The position numbers were made by a program, and so were the translations under genes. The notes beneath the pieces are model-generated. The model saw only the letters and a program-made list of their open reading frames with translations, was not told the origin of the DNA and searched no databases. A stretch of DNA of 9,056 nucleotides, from NCBI GenBank assembly GCA_013813825.1, contig JACCRA010000008.1:1-9056 (forward strand), in the 5' to 3' direction. The DNA is from Pyrinomonadaceae bacterium. Lineage in GTDB: Bacteria; Acidobacteriota; Blastocatellia; Pyrinomonadales; Pyrinomonadaceae. This document shows, piece by piece, positions 6,106 through 9,056 of this stretch (position 1 is its first letter; every line of letters starts with the position of its first letter).

Positions 6106-7653
6106 ATGCCGGAAGACGCATCCCTCTTCAATCTCCGCCAACTGCTCGAACGGCGCGCGGCGGCCGCACCCGATAAGACGTTCCTCTTTTCGGCGGAGGA
6201 CGGACGGCGTTGGAGCTACGCGGAGTTTGACGCGGCGGTGAATCGTACCGCGAATCTGCTTGCGGCGCGCGGCGTCGGGAAGGGCGACGTGGTCAGTCTG
6301 TTGTTGCCGAACGGCCCCGAGTACGTCGTCGCCTACTTCGCCTGCTTCAGCCTCGGCGCGCTGGCCGGTCCCATCAACTCTCTGCTCAAGGCCGACGAGG
6401 TGGCCTATGCGCTTAATCATTCGGAAGCCAAAGCTTTGCTAATCAACTCGGAGTTTCGTCCGCTCGTTGACGACACCCGCCGCGATTTGCCGACGCTGCG
6501 CGCCGTCATTGAGTTTGATGACCTCGTAGACGCGACGAAAGATTTTTCAGAGACGCCCGGCGACACGTGGCGCGAGTTGCATCTGACACCTGACGGTGAG
6601 GCGATCATCATTTACACTTCCGGCACGACAGGGCGACCGAAAGGCTGCTTGCTGACGCACGGCAATCTGCTCGCCAACGCCCGGCAGATTGTGGAATGGA
6701 TGGGGTTCACGCCGGCGGATCGTCTGCTCACGTCGATGCCGCTTTTTCACATGAACGCGGTGACGGTCACAACTCTAACCGCGCTCTACGCCGGCGGTTC
6801 AACCGTTGTTGCTCCGCGCTTCTCGGCCTCGCGCTTCTGGCGGCAAATTTCAGACTACGGCGCGACCTCGTTCGGCTCAGTGGCGACGATGCTTTCGATG
6901 CTGCTCGCCAAGTATCCCGACGGCATGCCTACAGCGTACGACACGAGCCGTCTGCGTTTCGCGATGTGCGGCTCAGCGCCCGTGCCGGCGGAGGTCTTGC
7001 GCCGCTTTGAAGAGACGTTCGGATGTCTGGTGATTGAAGGCTACGGCCTCTCTGAATCAACTTGCCGCTCGACCTTCAATCCGCCCGACGCCCGGCGTCG
7101 CCCCGGCTCGTGCGGCCTGCCCATCGGCAACGAGATGTGTGTCCGCGATGAAGAGGACAGAGAGCTACCCGACAACGAGCCGGGCGAGATCGTGTTGCGG
7201 GGCGAGAATATCTTCAAAGGTTATTTCAAGAATGACGAAGCCACCACGCGCGCCTTTCGCGGCGGTTGGTTCCACACCGGCGATATCGGTTTCCGCGATG
7301 GTGAAGGCTTTTACCACATTGTGGATCGCAAGTCCGACATGATCATCCGTGGTGGCGAGAACATTTACCCGCGCGAGATCGACGAAGTATTGTACCAACA
7401 TCCGGCTGTTGCAGCGGCGGCGGCGGTGGGCGTGCCGGACGAGTTGTACGGCGAAGAAGTCGCCGCCTTCGTCGTCCTCAAGGCCGGGAGCGCGGCGAGC
7501 GCCGCCGAGATCATCGAACATTGCCGGGCGCATCTCGCCGAGTACAAATGCCCGAAGCTCGTGCATTTCGTTTCTGACTTGCCGAAGGGACCAACCGGCA
7601 AGTTGCTCAAGCGCGAACTGTCGCGCCATCATCAGAACTTAAAGGAAGCTTGA
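6106..7653 (+). CDS. AMP-forming acyl-CoA synthetase (class I adenylate-forming enzyme)
   Basis: This 515-residue cytosolic enzyme activates a carboxylic acid with ATP to an acyl-AMP and then to acyl-CoA. The full motif set of the ANL superfamily is visible: the ATP loop YTSGTTGRPKG (170-180), YGLSES (313-318), the hinge-side HTGD (390-393), DRKSDMIIRGGENIYP (407-422), and the adenylation lysine Lys499 in PTGKLLKREL. The MPLFHMNA segment (211-218) and overall length recall crotonobetaine/carnitine-CoA ligase (CaiC) and medium-chain FadD-like ligases; the substrate cannot be fixed from sequence. The ATG at 6106 fits the family N-terminus; the frame extends to a TTG at 6049, but the extra residues look unlike the family and fall in the hairpin element. 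No clear ribosome site precedes 6106. The stop codon is one base before the M20 hydrolase start, so the two form an operon. Confidence 0.92.
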   Translation: MPEDASLFNLRQLLERRAAAAPDKTFLFSAEDGRRWSYAEFDAAVNRTANLLAARGVGKGDVVSLLLPNGPEYVVAYFACFSLGALAGPINSLLKADEVAYALNHSEAKALLINSEFRPLVDDTRRDLPTLRAVIEFDDLVDATKDFSETPGDTWRELHLTPDGEAIIIYTSGTTGRPKGCLLTHGNLLANARQIVEWMGFTPADRLLTSMPLFHMNAVTVTTLTALYAGGSTVVAPRFSASRFWRQISDYGATSFGSVATMLSMLLAKYPDGMPTAYDTSRLRFAMCGSAPVPAEVLRRFEETFGCLVIEGYGLSESTCRSTFNPPDARRRPGSCGLPIGNEMCVRDEEDRELPDNEPGEIVLRGENIFKGYFKNDEATTRAFRGGWFHTGDIGFRDGEGFYHIVDRKSDMIIRGGENIYPREIDEVLYQHPAVAAAAAVGVPDELYGEEVAAFVVLKAGSAASAAEIIEHCRAHLAEYKCPKLVHFVSDLPKGPTGKLLKRELSRHHQNLKEA

Positions 7654-7654
7654 A

Positions 7655-8956
7655 ATGATAAAAATCATGGCTGCCGTCTGGGCAGGAATATCGTTGTTCT
7701 CTTTCACGGGGTTGCTGTTGCAACCGTCTTCCGCCGTGCCCACGCGCGAGCAGCGCATCGCGCAGGCAGCGGAGTCAATGCGCGAGCGGCTGGTCGGACA
7801 GCGACGCGATTTCCACATGCACCCGGAATTGTCGAACCGCGAAGAGCGCACTTCGCGCGTCGTGGCCGAGCGGTTGAAGGCGCTTAAATTCGACGAGGTG
7901 AAAACTGGCGTGGCACGCCATGGCGTCGTCGCGTTGCTCAAGGGAAAGCATCCGGGACCAATCGTCGCGGTGCGCGCGGACATGGATGCGCTGCCGATTC
8001 AGGAAGTGCGCGACGTGGCCTATAAATCACAAACGCCGGGCGTAATGCACGCCTGCGGTCACGACGTGCATACGACGGTCGGCTTGGGCGTCGCGGAGAT
8101 TCTGAGCGGGATGCGCGAAGAGATTCACGGCACGATCAAGTTTATCTTCCAGCCAGCGGAAGAAGGGCCGCCGGCGGGCGAAGAGGGCGGCGCGAAGCTG
8201 ATGGTGAAAGAAGGCGCGCTGGAAAACCCGCGCCCGTTGGCGATCTTCGGATTGCACACCAAGCCCGATGTGGAAGTCGGGCAGATCGCTTTTCAGTCGG
8301 GGCCGTCGATGGCCTCTTCAGACAAAATTCTGATCACTTTGCGGGGCAAGAAAACGCACGGCGCGTATCCGCACGAAGGCATTGATGCCATCGTCGTCGC
8401 CGCCGAATCGATCATGGCTTTACAGACGGTCCGTAGTCGCCGCATCGATCCGACCGAGCCGCTTGTCGTCTCAGTCGGGATCATTCAGGGTGGCAATCGC
8501 TTTAACATCATCGCCGACGAAGTGAAGCTCGAAGGCACGATGCGTGCGCTCAATGAGGACGTGCGGCAGCGCGGGCAACTGTTAATCCGCGAGACGCTGG
8601 CGGGCGTCACCGCCGCTCACGGCGCTTCGTTCGAGTTGAAGTTTGAAGAGAACGCGGCTCTCACTTACAACGAGCCAAAATTGGTCGAAGAGACGCTCCC
8701 GACGCTGCGGCGAATTGTCGGCGAGGCGAATGTCATCGCGCGTCGCCCACAGATGGGCGCGGAAGATTTCGCTTACTACCAGCGTGTCGTTCCCGGCTTC
8801 TACTTTTTTCTCGGCACCGGCAACAAAGCCAAAGGCATCACGGCGGCCTGGCACACGCCCGAATTCGACGTGGACGAAGAGAGCCTTGTGGTGGGGACCA
8901 AAGTGATGTCGAACGTGCTACTCGATTACCTCGACCGGCAGAGGGCGAAACCATAA
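7655..8956 (+). CDS. Exported M20-family amidohydrolase (hippurate/IAA-amino acid hydrolase-like)
   Basis: This 433-residue zinc or manganese hydrolase should cleave N-acyl amino acids or similar amides. Residues 1-27 look like a signal peptide with cleavage after PSSA, so the enzyme acts outside the cytoplasm. The catalytic domain shows RADMDALP (107-114, Asp110), HACGHDVHT with metal ligands Cys134 and His136, QPAEEG with Glu169 as likely base and Glu170 as ligand, His201 in GLHTKP, and His400 in WHTPEFD. The Cys ligand is typical of the M20D subgroup of amidohydrolases, as opposed to the ArgE/DapE branch. A lid/dimerisation domain spans roughly 205-320, with conserved His235 in KTHGAYPH. 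The start at 7655 has AAGGAAG at good spacing, inside the end of the synthetase gene; one base separates the two genes, so translational coupling is likely. Length is normal for the family. Confidence 0.93.
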   Translation: MIKIMAAVWAGISLFSFTGLLLQPSSAVPTREQRIAQAAESMRERLVGQRRDFHMHPELSNREERTSRVVAERLKALKFDEVKTGVARHGVVALLKGKHPGPIVAVRADMDALPIQEVRDVAYKSQTPGVMHACGHDVHTTVGLGVAEILSGMREEIHGTIKFIFQPAEEGPPAGEEGGAKLMVKEGALENPRPLAIFGLHTKPDVEVGQIAFQSGPSMASSDKILITLRGKKTHGAYPHEGIDAIVVAAESIMALQTVRSRRIDPTEPLVVSVGIIQGGNRFNIIADEVKLEGTMRALNEDVRQRGQLLIRETLAGVTAAHGASFELKFEENAALTYNEPKLVEETLPTLRRIVGEANVIARRPQMGAEDFAYYQRVVPGFYFFLGTGNKAKGITAAWHTPEFDVDEESLVVGTKVMSNVLLDYLDRQRAKP

Positions 8957-9053
8957 TGAAGCGCGGGATCGGCTTCCCACTTGACGACTGAGTTTGAACA
9001 CAACGCATCCGCGCGAACATTGATCAGCGGTTGACTGACATCAGGGAAAAATT
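8957..9053. other. Short intergenic spacer before the next gene
   Basis: This 97-base stretch holds no supported gene. An 11-codon frame (8956-8991) overlaps the hydrolase stop but is too short to call. GCGCGG (8961-8966) can pair with CCGCGC (9009-9014), but no T-run follows, so I do not call a terminator. The next gene may belong to the same transcript. Confidence 0.5.
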
Positions 9054-9056
9054 ATG
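9054..9056 (+). CDS. Possible start codon of the next gene (cut by window edge)
   Basis: The window ends on ATG preceded by CAGGGAAAAATT, where AGGGA is a fair Shine-Dalgarno at normal spacing. Only the first codon is visible, so the product is unknown. Confidence 0.4.

Noticed and set aside
8956..8991. Eleven-codon frame overlapping the M20 stop
   Set aside because: It is too short, has no own ribosome site, and cannot be distinguished from chance.
8961..9014. Possible terminator after the M20 gene
   Set aside because: Only a six-pair stem with a loop of more than 40 bases and no following T-run.

Overview
This 9,056-base window looks like chromosomal DNA of a GC-rich soil-type bacterium. 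The best guess is Acidobacteriota (Blastocatellia-like). This guess rests on recalled resemblance and not on a search: the peptidase/TPR protein with its C-terminal LolA-like domain, the AGXT2-like aminotransferase with a Cys4 insert, and the structured intergenic repeats all fit. No rRNA, tRNA, CRISPR array, transposase or phage gene was seen.

Layout. The left part (1-3224) is a tight minus-strand run. Read in transcription order it is an aldehyde dehydrogenase (3224-1746), a small HicB-type antitoxin (1713-1522), a HicA-type toxin (1522-1334, overlapping hicB by one base), and a class III PLP aminotransferase (1283 to beyond the left edge). Gaps are only 32 and 50 bases, so the four genes may share a transcript. 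The aminotransferase and dehydrogenase make a plausible catabolic pair: an omega-amino acid such as GABA or beta-alanine is transaminated to a semialdehyde, which is then oxidised to the acid. The hicBA pair sits between them and is distinctly AT-richer (47% GC by hand count against about 58-63% in sampled neighbouring lines), which suggests a later insertion.

A 442-base intergenic region (3225-3666) separates this run from the plus-strand genes. It holds several perfect short inverted repeats and a good sigma-70-like promoter (TTGACA, 17 bases, TAGTAT) facing right. It drives a 759-residue exported protein that combines an HEXXH gluzincin-type peptidase domain, TPR repeats and a LolA/LolB-like C-terminal domain. 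A 159-base spacer follows (5947-6105), most of which can fold into a nested long hairpin.

The right part is a two-gene unit: an AMP-forming acyl-CoA synthetase and an exported M20-family amidohydrolase, separated by one base. Together they could hydrolyse an N-acyl compound outside the cytoplasm and activate the freed acid as a CoA thioester inside. That link is inference. The window ends exactly on an ATG with a Shine-Dalgarno-like sequence before it, probably the first codon of the next gene.

Most of the window is ordinary metabolism. The points most worth checking are the HicBA module inside a catabolic run, the nested hairpin at 5959-6052, the three-part exported peptidase, and the one-base coupling of a cytosolic ligase with an exported hydrolase.
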